Source: Suillus spraguei
Lineage: Eukaryota; Basidiomycota; Agaricomycetes; Boletales; Suillaceae
Length of the DNA stretch: 64,000 nucleotides
Reading direction: 5' to 3'
NCBI GenBank assembly: GCA_016800925.1
Contig: JABCPU010000144.1
Location: 90,986 to 154,985 of the forward strand
In this document: positions 33,130 to 45,342 of the stretch, piece by piece
Position numbering within the stretch: position 1 is the stretch's first letter
Layout: each line of letters starts with the position of its first letter
Position numbers and translations under genes: made by a program
The notes under the pieces: model-generated
Told to the model about the DNA's origin: nothing
What the model saw: only the letters and a program-made list of their open reading frames with translations
Databases searched by the model: none

Positions 33130-33960
33130 AGGTCCAGCGTTACTAAAAGGTCCCACTTAGGCCCAAGGTGTGCCCGTGCCTCATCATGCGCGAATGGGGT
33201 CAGCTGTTTTCGAAGGTCTTCTCACCGTCATTTAGGTCCTTTGGATTGGCTGCTCTGACTCCCGAGTGCGGGCCTCTGGCGTCACAGCGTCCATGCCTGG
33301 CGACATCTTTACACACCAGAACATCATTGCAAAGTACATATGAACAATTCACTCAGCTCTGAGAGTGCGTCATGTTTAATATCCCTACAGCCAATTCCAC
33401 AGCTTTGACGACAATGCTAACTCTGTCCCATCCTTTGCTGTCTCGGAAGCGGTCGGCGTTGACCACGGTCAGTCTTTTATTATTCTCGTGATAATGTTTC
33501 GATTGTTCCTCCAACGGATATACACTTTCAACAGTTGTCCCCGTCGGTCACAGCATCTGCGGAGGCGTCCAAGCAGCCGCTGGCGCCGAGCCCAACAACC
33601 TAATCGAGCGTTGGTCGATCCCCCTCACTGAACTCATTCGAACCCTCGACCTTTCCGGGTTAGATGAGAGCGAGGCGCTGGAAGTTGCCACTGAAGCTAG
33701 CATCAACAAGCAGGTTGAAAATATCTGCAGCTCGGAGCCGATTGTTACTGCATGGGCAGCCGGGAGGAGAGTCTCTGTGCATGGATGGCTGTATGATCTT
33801 GCTACGGGACGCATCAGAAAGCTCGTCGTGCGATCCCTTCCATATATATGTTCTGTTTTTGATGCATTCAAGAAATACTTTGTTTCCGTCCATCCCACTA
33901 GTCCTCTTCTACTTACTAATATTTGTTTCTCACTGTTTAAGAAGCTCTATGTCCACTTGA
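33130..33960 (+). pseudogene. Beta-carbonic anhydrase, broken second copy
   Basis: This matches exons 2-4 and the 3' flank of the gene at 18164-18979. Exon 2 reads WIGCSDSR (33235-33260) and [11 protein letters not shown]. Exon 3 is [11 protein letters not shown] (near 33400). Exon 4 has GHSICGGV and the segment [12 protein letters not shown] to [12 protein letters not shown] (33545-33835). The coding start (exon 1) is missing apart from its last few bases near 33165. The original stop is lost, so the frame runs on to 33974. The zinc ligands survive, but no proper start exists. Homology continues past the stop (CATTCAAGAAA...CCCACTAGT), showing that this is a DNA-level duplication and not a retrocopy; introns are also retained. 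Confidence 0.85.
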
Positions 33961-34089
33961 ACAAGTATCATTAGCTACTCTCAGCGTCCTGTCTCAACTT
34001 TCATCCAACCAAATTCACTTACGAGTAACTGGTTCCTAGGACTGACCCACGGACACAAGAACCATTTGTCAATTGAGAGCTGAGTACAC

Positions 34090-34670
34090 TGGTGGTATTC
34101 AACACTCATTTCCTATAGTGAGGCAGCTACTGATTACTCGTATTTGTGACTCGGTAATCTCCCAGCGCCTCTTCGATTCATCCTTAAGGCTACCTCCCGT
34201 TAACGTTATAACGGAGTTGTAATTTTAATTTTTCTGCAATGGACGCATTCTCTAATCCGTCGCTGCTGTCAGGTTTTCTGGCACATCTTGCGGTTTGTGC
34301 GCGTGCAGCAATTGCAGCTGGATGTAGAAGTGGTTGCCAGTATTCCGGATGGATAGATTCAAGGCGCTGAATGTAGCTGTGCAAACTGCGAAATTAGCAT
34401 AGGAGATACATCCAGGGCGGGGGCACGTACGTGGTATGCCAGCTGCCAGTGGTTGGAAAAGTGGGTCCTGGGATCCTAACCAAAATGTAAGTGAATTTTG
34501 TTCGTTGGTGTTTGACCCAAAGTTTCCGTCCAATCGCCGTGCGGTAGACTAGGATGAAGATGTGTTATGTGCACTCAGACCAGCTCTAATAGCGACCAGG
34601 CGAGATTGGAAGCCACCGGTATGTAAGCGCGATTGCGATGGTCCTGACGAATATCACTCTGCCGTGTTGA
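34090..34670 (+). repeat. Direct repeat D, copy 2 (about 580 bp)
   Basis: Second copy of 31812-32390, with matching order throughout (CAATGGACGCATTCTC, CTGGCACATCTTG, GATAGATTCAAGGCG, GTATGTAAGCGCG). Confidence 0.7.
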
Positions 34671-35901
34671 CATCCAAATGATAAGCACTCACTTTCCAAT
34701 GTTCAAATATTGTCATGGTAGCATATTATCACCAAGCTTCGCCTTGAAGTTGATGAGATACATGCGGCTGCGTGGGGACACATACTGCTACTTAGCTACA
34801 TCAGCCAAATGACTACTTTCTTTTCCTCCCTCTCTTCGAAGCATGTGGACGTTTAACGGGCGCAGCCTGCATTCTTCAACCGGCAGTGAAGGGCGGCATT
34901 TCAGGAAGACCGTTATACAATCAGTTGTGATGACAGATCAATTAAAAATATACCTCAGTTACATTAGAGCGTGATAGTCAAACGCTAGAGTGGTGACGCG
35001 CAAGTAACGCAGCATGTCATAGGTGTGACGACTCAGCGGCATGGAGGTGGCGTGTGCCATGTTTGACGCGGCATGTGCTGACGTAGGTTGACACGGTATA
35101 AGTAAGCGTGAATGTCTACATAAGTACTAGTATGGAGAATATGTAAAACTAGTGAAAGTGGGGCCTATAGACCGTCGTTCATGTAACGAATATTCAGCGC
35201 TGTTTACATAAACGTATGATTGTGCCGCGTCACTTACATAATACACCACCCGTCTCAATTCCAATTTTCACCTGCCGACTCGTTGAGGACCGCAGTGTAA
35301 CGGCGCTACAGCCAAATTAGTACCCTTGTCGAAGACACATAGGCTATGTTGAGTTGCACACAAGTCTCGGACACCTTCTGCAAAGTAATACCAACTCAGG
35401 TTTTACAGTGAACCCACTAACAAACGCATAGCGTACTCGCACAGAAAAATACCTGCTTGCGCCATCAATCCCAAAGATTCCTGATAAGTGTCGAGCTTGC
35501 ACCTCGACCCCTGACAATCCAACAGGCTATACAGTGACTTTGGCTAGGATACTGGACTTGGCTCGCGAACGCCTTTATCCCGGAGTCATCTGAACTCCCC
35601 TATTAAATAAAAATGCTAACTTCGGGCAGACTCGATGAGAAATGCAATGTTCGGACAGTGATTTGGCCGACCTGAAAAATGCTAAAGTTCGAACGAACCT
35701 ATATATGGGAGCTTTAGGGGAGTCTCAGAATTTCAGACTCGAGAGATATGCTGTGCAGCGCAGGAGTACATAGTACACGTACGTGTTCCGGCATATCACT
35801 ACGTCATGTTACGGAGATACTTAAAAGGGGTCCCTTATTTATTAGCAGTATCGTCCTTATCTTCGATTCAACATTCTTATCCACTGTGCTAATCAAGAGT
35901 C
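34671..35901. other. Gene-free; contains dispersed repeat copy 2
   Basis: No gene is recognised. The segment at 35356-35526 is the second copy of the repeat at 19384-19587. The reductase-like gene starts at 35902. Confidence 0.55.
35356..35526 (+). repeat. Dispersed repeat, copy 2
   Basis: Same orientation as 19384-19587, with an internal deletion around GCCATCAATCCC. Confidence 0.65.
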
Positions 35902-36837
35902 ATGGAAAATTATAAAGTTCTTGTTATTGGAGGTTCACGAAACATAGGCTATTACTCTGCAGTCCGGCTTCTAGGTGAAAAAACCCCCTTTTTCCTGACC
36001 TACATATCCTGACATCCCGTGTCAACAGCTCTCGGTGCTACTGTTACATTCCTCCTGCGGTCACCACAAGTCTTCGAGCAGGATGAGACAATCCAAACCT
36101 ACGTTCAGGAAGGTAAAGCCCGCCTCATCCAAGGTGACGCACTCGTGAAGAACGATGTTCGCCGGGCATGGTCCGAGGCTCAGGCAGACGACACCAGACC
36201 AGTCGACTTTCTCATCTTCACAGTCGGTGTGTCCCATTCTACTAATTCAAACTAGTCAACATTTTACTTATCTACATACTTATCAGGCGGAACACCCCAC
36301 TTCTCACTAACGAAAGGCTTCACCGTCAGCCCACCAAACCTCGTCACCCAATGTCTCGTTAACACCCTTGAGACTCTCCCATCCCCAAACCCAAAGATTA
36401 TAACAATCTCATCTATAGGCCTCACGCATGCCTCCCACAAATTACTTCCCCTCCCTCTCAAACCACTTTATAGCTATCTCCTACCCGCACCGCACAAAGA
36501 CAAATGTGGTGCAGAAGAGCTCATAGCTCATTGTGCTGGGTGGAAGTGGGATGCAAGAGACAGCGCAGGTGATGAGATTCTCGGTGTTAATTGGACGAAC
36601 CGTGTCCCCGATGCTGGAGAACTTAAGGGTATCACCGTTATCAGGCCCGCGTTGTTAACTGACGGAGAGTGTCGCGCAGACGTGAAGGGTAAAGGAAGCG
36701 AGGCGTATAGGGTGAAAGAAGGGGATCTAGAGGGCAGTTGGACGGTTTCGAGGAGGGATGTGGCACATTTTCTCGTGGAGGGTGTGATGAGGCATTGGCA
36801 GGAGTGGGAGGGTAAATGTACAAGTATTGCGTATTGA
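35902..36837 (+). CDS. NAD(P)-binding Rossmann-fold protein (atypical SDR/NmrA-like)
   Basis: Three exons are separated by introns at 35975-36028 and 36227-36286, both GT...AG and 54 and 60 bp long. The N-terminus KVLVIGGSRNIGYYSAVRLL is a Rossmann dinucleotide-binding motif (GGxxxxG). The next beta strand ends in GATVTFLLRSP, and DFLIFTVGGTPHF follows. ITISSIGLTHA (middle) corresponds to the SDR active-site strand, but a YxxxK pair is not evident. The coding length is about 273 residues. The C-terminal part (ITVIRPALLTDG, SRRDVAHFLVEGV) is typical of NmrA-like and atypical SDR proteins. The substrate cannot be told. Confidence 0.75.
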
Positions 36838-39800
36838 TTATCGTTATTTTTTCAGGACGCGAACGTTTCCTACCCTGTAAGCACAGGGTCTATTGTTGAT
36901 CCAAAGTCCTACCTTCTCCAAACCTTACTTTATGAGTCATTACTTATTTACTTACTTACCTTAATATTGCCAGCACTGTGCTATTTAATATTTGACTGAT
37001 ATTCAATGGAGACTGAACCAGCGAGGGTACTCCAAGTTGAATCCAAGGAAACACAAGGCGAGTTCGGATGCATCGATGAGTTGCCCCAGTGCGGAAAGTT
37101 CTCCTTATTTGCCCTTTTTGGAATCATAAATACTTTCAAACAATGATAGTTCTCAACATATTCTGGACCATGAATTTGATCCATCCATGCTCAAGAAATT
37201 GTCGATGGAGATCATATCTCCCATTCCCAAAGAGTAAAGGCGGTCGGAAACTTGAAACAGCCCAGAATCACTTAGTGAGTCCATGTAGCGCGGTCAAACA
37301 AGTGCTTACTAATAATTGTGCGCGTCAAGTGTGCTCCTTGTTTAGTATGCTTTTCTGACCACACGATCGTGCTCACTCGACTTGGACCTCAAGGCCTCAA
37401 GCTTCAAGGAACTCGGACGCATATAATGTGTCAAACTACTTGTACTCTCGGGTACAACACATAATATGACTTCTGATCTGAGTCTGGCTCTCCTGCAGGC
37501 GATAGTGGGAAAGACACTAGCACATATAACCAGTCTGAAGTCAGACGCGAGTCGCGTTACTGATAGCGAGGCGGCCCTCGTTTGAAGAACAAGTGCAGCA
37601 GTTGTCCCTTGCAATTTGAGAGGAACGCGGCTAGGGCCTGACTCAAGCCCCAAGGCCCGCCCATCGTACATCGAGGAAACCTTTTTAGGACAAGGAGTTC
37701 GTCGAAGAACCTGCGCCCGAATTCTCCATGCCCTTTGCACAGACGGCCATCGGCTGCAAGATGGTGAAGGCTACTACCTTCCTCAACTCTCTTTTCCCAA
37801 CGACGAGAAAACACACGAGCATCATGTCAGGAAACACTACTGGAGATCACACTGTAGGGTAGTCGACCGCAGCGGTACCCACGGCGGCTTCCACAAATAC
37901 CGACATCAAGGTTTTTGCAAGTGCGAACACTGCCATAGTCATGGGGATCGACAATGTCTTAGACGTCTTCGTCCTCACTCAATTTGACCGAGGCCAAAGT
38001 GCATGTCCCACTCATACTCAATAACGCATTGTTTCGTGAGATCCACGGAGACCCTTCTTGCGTCAAGTTGAAGAAAAGCTCGGTACTGAGTTGATTCAAA
38101 CTCTCTGTCATGGACACGTCCAATGGTTTTATCACAGCAGACATCTACAACGAGGCGACGGGCAACTCCTTGCACTTGTTGCTAACAACGTGACTGTCCA
38201 GCGTTCTCTGACCATTGTGATTTCTTTCTGTCTCGCGATGCATGCACGTCGAACTTTCAGGCCGTCCTCAATTTTGACATCGAGACACGAAGGCATTCTT
38301 TCAATACAAGCGCCTAGACTCTACCACCTACAAGGAACTTTGGAGCAAACTCGCGCATGGATCAGGACCGTGAGAGTTCAGGTAGCGGAGGAGGAAAGCA
38401 TAACCCTTATCCAACTCGCAAACCTGACGGCGCGAGCTTGTTGAAGGGCGGGAAGTCCTTCCTTCGACTTGTAGCCACGGTTTCTTGCACACACCGGTGC
38501 TCTTCAAACCTATTAATGGCTGATGTAATTTTGGCGACCAGCATTAATTCGTGGGCTTGTACTCACTTCTAGTTGAATGAAGTCAGAGTAGACAAAAGCA
38601 ACTGAGGCCGCCTTTAGTTGTGCATGTTTGGTTCACATCCAACCCAGGGCGTCTAGTAATCAGCATCAATGTTCACCTCGATCTCGAACTGCCCTTTCTC
38701 GACATATGTGGACAATCTAACGACATCGCAGACTCTATCCACGGGCATCTAACTAAGGCCACCTCGAAGCTCTCCGGATATCATGCGCTCAAATCAAGTC
38801 GGCCAGAACCTCGTTTTATGTGACTGGTGCTCTCAGCTGAACTCTCGGTCTCTCCCTGCCGCCACTTTCGCATACCACCCTGTCGTTCACGTACTCTCTC
38901 AAGGTGTTTGCCTTCTCTCCTCACAACGTGTCAGCTGTGTACTAGCCCCAGGATAAGAAAAAGCGATCACCTCTATGTACATCATCCCGCTGCTTTCAAC
39001 GCTCGCGGTACCCTGCAGCTTCCTATATCGAGGTAGACGCTCCCGTTGGTGCACGGATTTTGAAGTGTCATGCAAAGGGTTACAAGGACAGGAGATCATT
39101 ACGGTGTTTTCTCATTAGCAGCCTATGCGGTCGACAGAATGTATGAGCTCGTTGTAGACGACGAACGTACTTGCCGTTGAACGAGTGATCCCTTTTTATC
39201 ACATTTCCATCCGAGGGCTTTCGAATGACAAGTCAGCGTACGTGGCGGTGTTCTAATACATCTTATGCTCAGTTGCGTCACCCTTAGACTCATGAACAGG
39301 AGAACGGTTTCTAATGCGACGAGAAAGAGACCTGATGGAACATCTGCATCACTGCAAGTGAATAGAAGAGACTATGTCCACTAAAAGCGGGTGATGCACA
39401 TTGCAGTCTTACTTGCGACAAGGGCTATGGCATGGTTTGAGCGTTTATTAAGAACGAATTAAGAATAAAGCTTGCCGTGGCGGACCTTTCTATTATACAG
39501 CTGCAGGCCCTGTACGTACGCTCCTTTTACTTGCTCCACAGCGCTTCCGCTAACTCAATGCTTGCTCGTCAGTATGGCATATTAAACCTATTAGACTGCC
39601 TGATGACGAAATTGAATGAGCGAGCGCTTGCGTAGACGCCTGCCTTTGTTGGAGGTTCTGACCAAGTCATATTATAGCCAACTTTAGGCGATGGCGGATA
39701 GGCAGAATGAACGGGACGCCCGAGCGCTCGTGCATGCTCGCCCTATCGATCATGCAAAAGTCCCAGTGTACAGGTGAAGGATAAATTAGCCAAGTCTATT

Positions 39801-40568
39801 TCTGCGATACTCAATCAAAGCTGTCGAGCAGAGCTGTGATGTGTTATGAATCACGCGTTCGTTATGGACGAGATCTGGCCATGAAATGTCATTCATAAAT
39901 AATTTGGTGAGCGCGCTCGTCTTGAACGCATTCCTGCAACTGCCAGGTGTCAAATTGCTCAAAGGGGTTAGATTGGTGACATGATCACGACACTAAGGAG
40001 TCCAGTACTTACTACGAGATGGTAGTCTTGGAAGCAATGGTCGCACAACCTTATATTTGGCGTGGAACATTGCTAATTTCACTACTTCGGCGACACAACA
40101 CCTCCGGGCAGAGGCGGCGCACATGATAACGGGGGCATTTCATTTTGTGAATACATAGTATCACGTCAGGGTGTTTATCCGAAGAAGATCAGGGCGAGTA
40201 TGGTACCTTTGTAGAGGAATGGCAACCGCGGGCTATATGGAAAGTGTTCCTTCGTGTCCGATATCATCGCGACATCTAGATTCTAGACTGGCAGAAGACG
40301 CAGCGCGAACTATGGTTGCAATGACCACTTCAGGCGAAGGTTTACTGCTGCCGACTAAAAGGCATTTGACACTGACAGTCTCGAGCTGCCGCCAGTAATG
40401 TGTTACATGCCTTTTATCGAGCGTTGCAGGAACATAATTTGTTGATCAGACTCTAAAGACGCTCGTTCGATGGGCCAAAGGAACGAGTTATAGTGTTACG
40501 ACAGATGATCCAAGAAAGTTTTACATAAAAAGTACATAAAAAACAATGTCCCAATCAGATTCTTGAAC
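36838..40568. other. Long gene-poor stretch with possible decayed coding
   Basis: Open frames between 37340 and 39100 are short and overlapping, and none has a recognisable domain or splice-supported structure. The stretch 37700-38450 reads a little like decayed coding sequence, but I cannot name it. 39100-40560 shows nothing. Confidence 0.45.
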
Positions 40569-42124
40569 CTAACTCTGCGAAATAGCCTTGATCATCTCCG
40601 ATCCAATAGCGCTCGCCTCTTCAAACCTGCTCTCAAAAAATGACGCAGTCTCCAAGAAGCGCCGCTTATACAACTCCAAGCTTCCAAATGACACACACTG
40701 ACTCCACCCACGAGCAGCGATCACGAATTCGAGGTCGTCAGAGCGGTGGGTGACGTCGTAGACCGCTGAACGAATAGCCGAGTCCAGCCGATCCGGGGAA
40801 CGAAAGAGGTACTCCGCGACACCGATCCACATCCTAAATATGGGAGTTGCTGCGAGGTCGAGGTGGTCGAAAGGCTGAATCTGGAGGTGGGCCCAACAGT
40901 CGACCATGGCGAGGAGTGCGAGGTGGGAGTTGGATGGGGGCGTCCCTGTTGGACTCCCGTTTAACTTTGGGTTACCGCCGATGGTAAACTGATCGAGGAC
41001 ATCCTCGGTTAGGAATATTGGTGCACGCTCTGCTTCGACTGTGGCGAATACTTGTTCACGTGCCTTGTAGACGCGAGTGCGGAGACCTTGCTCGTCGCCG
41101 GCGAGCATGAGTTTGAAGAGGGCAGTTGCAGATGAAGTGTATTGGTCGATCTGAATTCGGGCGGAGGGGTTGAGAATGGCGAGGCCAGCATAAACGTGCC
41201 ACTTGTTCGCGTAAATGCGAAGCATGATGTTTACTTTGACGGTTTCAATACCGCCAACGTATTGGCCCTGTTCCCAGGGATAGGCGCGCTGGCTTGCCCA
41301 GGCGGTGCCCATGCTGTGGATGAGTCAGAAGTGAAGTGAGGGACGGAATGATTGGCCGTACGTTAGGAAGGCAGCGTGTGTAACTGCTTGAACATTGGCG
41401 GTAACGAGGTCGTGGTCTTCGTATGTCAAATATACAAAGCGTGAGCCAAAGCAGCGGAAGATGCTTTCGACTAGATGAAGAGAGGAGTCTGGAGCGCGGT
41501 GTTGTATGAGAACCTGTCAAAGATAAGAGGATGAGGAATAACGATAAGGTAGAAGGAAACGGCAATCACCAGGGGTTGACCCTCTGGGGAAACGGTGGGA
41601 CCGTGGAGGGAATGAAGGGAGACGATGTGTACGTCCGGAGGAAGGTAATTTTCAAAAGCGTGTTTCTCGGGTGCTTTAACTGAAGTCTGACCGGAGACGA
41701 TTGCGCCAACCTTGGTTGCTATATATAACAAGTTCGCACGAAGGACAGGTTAAGAGGAAGGGATGGGAAGACGTACAAGGGCCATACTGTGAGACGACAC
41801 GGTCTATATACTCGGCTTCCACGGAGTACATGATGAAGTCGGATATTCTGGAAACAGCGTGTCCATCTGGGTAGACTGTTATGCCAGAGACGCCAGCGTA
41901 TTGGAGCTTCAATGAGTCAAATTTATCGGGAAGATCACAGACGCAGATTCTAGAGGCCAAAAATATGTGAGATGAAGAGATATTGATAAGTAAATGAAGT
42001 ACTTTTTCCAGCCTGCTTTCGAGAGATGGTTGGCATACATGGCGCCCATTGCACCCATTCCGATCAAACCGATTGTAGGATGTTCTTCTGCAGGGTCGCT
42101 TGGGGAGATATTAACGCGAACCAT
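40569..42124 (-). CDS. TYR1: Prephenate dehydrogenase (NADP+)
   Basis: It catalyses oxidative decarboxylation of prephenate to 4-hydroxyphenylpyruvate in tyrosine biosynthesis. The protein has about five exons. Exon 1 carries the Rossmann motif GLIGMGAMGAMYANHLSKAGW (about residues 18-38). Later exons carry RICVCDLPDKF, GHAVSRISDFIMYSVEAEYI, IVSGQTSVKAPE, SLHSLHGPTVSPEGQPLV and QAVTHAAFLSMG. The large last exon (41312-40572) has SNKWHVYAGLAI-type text (here ANKWHVYAGLAIL), NSHLALLAMVD and FEFVI-like DLEFVIAARGW. This order and spacing match fungal Tyr1 proteins over their whole length. The start is the ATG at 42124 and the stop is TAG at 40569. No targeting signal is seen. Confidence 0.9.
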
Positions 42125-42611
42125 GATGATGGGGAGTGAAAGTGAAGATTGAAGGAATAAAAAGAGGCTACTTGGATACGAAGGGCTATGATCACTAGCG
42201 CGTGGGAGAGGAGGCGATTAGTAGGCTACTAGTAAGTTATCCACTAGCTACTATGAACCATGCAATGGACGAAACACACCGCAGCGCTGAGCGCACAGCG
42301 TTAAAGTCTAGGTTAAAGTAGTTTTCTCACGTTGTTAATCACATCCTCGTGTAAACCCTCTTTTTTACTTTTCCGATCAATCTACAACCGAACTAGACCG
42401 AATCTGCCTCATAACGCTCATAGCGGATCGCCCCCCCGTAATCCTAATTCTAGCTTCAATATCTCAGGCGTCTACTCACATCCTTCCTTTTTTCTAACCA
42501 ACCAACTACTTCGTTCTATGCAATGTGCGTATTCCTTTTACTTCCTTCCTTAATATTCACTAACTACCTCTCAGGCTCATCTCTAGCTCTTCTTGACCGG
42601 CACATACTATC
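42125..42611. other. Divergent promoter region
   Basis: Between the divergent starts of TYR1 (42124) and the Ser/Pro-rich gene (42612). No further gene was recognised. Confidence 0.5.
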
Positions 42612-45031
42612 ATGTTCCCTGACGTTAACAATTCAACTCCACGCAGGCGTGCTGTTTCCTACTCTATAGAACGCCACCCCTATGCCTACCCTTCATCCTC
42701 TGCCCAATTTTGCGAACAAAGTGTCTCCTCGCCCAGGTCTGCCTCACGACACTGTTGCCCGTCTGTCAGCATTGTTCCCAATCCCAGTCCCCAGTCAAGC
42801 CCTCTTGACACGTCCCCTTCTTCTGCACGTGGTGGTAGCAGTCGATTTGCTGACTCACAATCCTCATTCACATCCGAATCTACCAGTGCTAATCCTCGTC
42901 GCTCACTATTCAATGCCAATCGAGTGTCTGCAACGTCACATCCACATTTCGCTACCTCTCCATCCCCGGGGCTAACCGGTCGCTCCACATCCATTACTGA
43001 ATCGGATCTTCTCCCTATGCATGCTGTCATCAGCAAACGTACGTCCCAATATCTTCCGTCTCCTGCCCGCGCCCGCGTCATGCCCAATTCACCCGCTCCC
43101 GCCACCCTGGAGACCCCCGAGTCCCCTGTTGCTATGGGCATCAAGTTCTTCCTCAACCGTCATAAGCCTGCACCGCCCTTACCAGCCAGACAGTCGGGCT
43201 CGAGTGCCTCATTGCAATTCTCCAGATCCCATCCGCCGTCTGAACTCGATGTTTCGGCGTTCCCCATCTCACCCACACACTCGCTTCCCGATCATACCAC
43301 CATCTCCCCTTTCACTACCGCAGTTAGTCCTTCCTTGTCTACCAATTCGATGCCTACACCCCGCAAGGACAAAAAGCAGCGAAATGTCCTTCGTAGAAAG
43401 CAAACTGTAAAGTCCAAAGAAATAATACAACGAGACATCGAAATAACACAGAAGTTCACATCTCCCCCTCCCCCTCCCCCCATCGTTTTGTCTCAGGGCC
43501 TCCCAGTACTGTCATCCAGTCATATGATGGATCATCACTGCAGCCCACCAAAGGTTCTTCTGAACGTGACTCTCTCTCGCCTTCTCCAACCCCATATTAT
43601 ACTATCTACGGCACACAGCCAGGGTACAGAATTACTGCGGGAGGTCCACATGATAACAGCGATTTGTTGTTGCACGCTTCTGTCCATGCCGAACAGCAGG
43701 CCCAAACGCTCCACTCCGAGCCAAGCAGTACCCTTTCCAGGAAGGCAAGTCTCTCGAGAAAAGTGTCCGCTAAATGGAAAAAAGTATCCGGAGAAGGCGT
43801 TAAGCCTGACGAGTCTCCCTTGCGTGACCCTTTCAATTGCCGGTCAAGTTTTCAAGAGCCCAGCTCTTCTTGCCGTCTCAATGAACGCGGACAGTTCACA
43901 GATCCAGGCTCAGCAAAGTTGGATAAAGACATCCGCTCAACGACCGACCCCCAGAGCAAGTCTGAGGGTTCTAAGATTTGGAAGCTCATGAAACGGATCA
44001 GCACGGGCGCCCTTCGCGAGCGCTTCCACGGTGATACATTTGTGCCACCTGTCCCTGCCATTCCAAAAGAGTTGCGCAACGCACACCCTCCCCAGTCCCA
44101 GGCGGTACATAAAGACGTTCGGCCCACATCACGAAAATCTTATAGCACATCTATGCCAAGGAGTAGCATTGCTGGCTCAGGCCCGCGGCCGAGTACGGCA
44201 ACCTCCTCGTCTTCCCCTAATTCATCTGAAATCGCATCGGCAAGTTTCTTTCACATATCACATTCGAGAGGATCATCGGTGTCCTCATATGGGGAGGAGA
44301 CTCTCCCGGGTTCTCCCGCTATGGGGGATCGTCATATTATCCCCCCACGGGAACTCCACAAAGTTTTTGGTAATCACGCAAAAGATCAGGGCTCGATATC
44401 GCATTCCGGCAGGCGCAGCTGTTCTAGCGGTCCAAACCATTCTGGGCGAGCTACGCCGACCGCAGAAGGCAAGGCTGATGATCAGCACCAGGAAACCTCG
44501 CCACGTATTCAAACATCCCCGATCACGCACCCCATTCATTCATTAGCGTCTCCCAGAACACTCAGGCTCGTCGAGAAGCCGTCTACAGCCGCACACACAC
44601 ATTCACTTCCCGATGGAATTACCATTACCTCACTTTCTCCACCACCACGATCTGTGATGCGCTCAAGCAGGTTGTCGGAGAGCCAAACTTTTCCTTCCCA
44701 ATCCACATTTACTACTCCTGATGAAGAACCAAACTCACGAACATCTCTCCGGGCGCCCAGGACCCTCAGCGAAGCATCTACTACTAGGATGCGGTCAAGG
44801 TCATCGACTTCCACGTCCAAGGGCTCATCGTCCTCGCAACTTCTGTCTACCGTTAATTACCGCGAACTCAATGCTCCCCGCCGTCCGCCTCTCACAGAAA
44901 GTGAGAAGGCTGAAATTTGGGATGATCTGCTCGAGCGTAGTGATCAAGCGGGAGGAACGCTCCGCCTTGATGGTGGCAGCAAACTTGAGTCAGATAATTT
45001 ACGTTTTTCAGGCTACTCTGAGCTTTCATGA
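42612..45031 (+). CDS. Ser/Pro-rich low-complexity protein, unknown
   Basis: Two long open frames carry one continuous style of Ser/Pro/Thr-rich protein. The first runs from the ATG at 42612 to about 43490. The second is open from about 43495 to the stop at 45029-45031. The frame change occurs near a C-rich tract at 43463-43482. A GT...AG pair (43454-43496) is nearby, but splicing it does not join the frames, so a small indel or another intron is likely. Features include a polybasic patch (RKDKKQRNVLRRKQ), a KIWKLMKRIS segment and an acidic/basic C-terminal motif (SEKAEIWDDLLERSDQAGGTL). No known domain is recognised. It is probably an intrinsically disordered regulatory or scaffold protein. 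Confidence 0.6.
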
Positions 45032-45342
45032 CCACCGATATACCCCTTGCACACACATTTGCTATGTTATGGTTCTAATTTAAAGGAACTAATTGTAATC
45101 GGTCTTTAAGGAGGTCGTTCAACGTTGGTAGTAGTAGTAACATTGTGTCCGTGTATTTGTTCAATGTCAGGCTTGACCCTGATTTCGTGAGCGCATGATA
45201 ACGCGTTGTTGACGGCTATTGACGCGACGAAATGACACGTACGTCAATGTCACATGCAACAGTCCACCTCAACCCATAATTGCATCGTTCTCTCAACCTC
45301 TTCAATACCGCTCTTTACTGACATCTCTGACACTCCGTCCTG
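45032..45342. other. Intergenic, nothing recognised
   Basis: About 310 bp between two genes on the same strand. Confidence 0.6.

Noticed and set aside
36981..39100. Several overlapping short ORFs
   Set aside because: No consistent frame, domain or intron structure; at most decayed coding sequence.
42686..43156. 156-codon minus-strand frame
   Set aside because: Shadow of the Ser/Pro-rich gene; no recognisable features.
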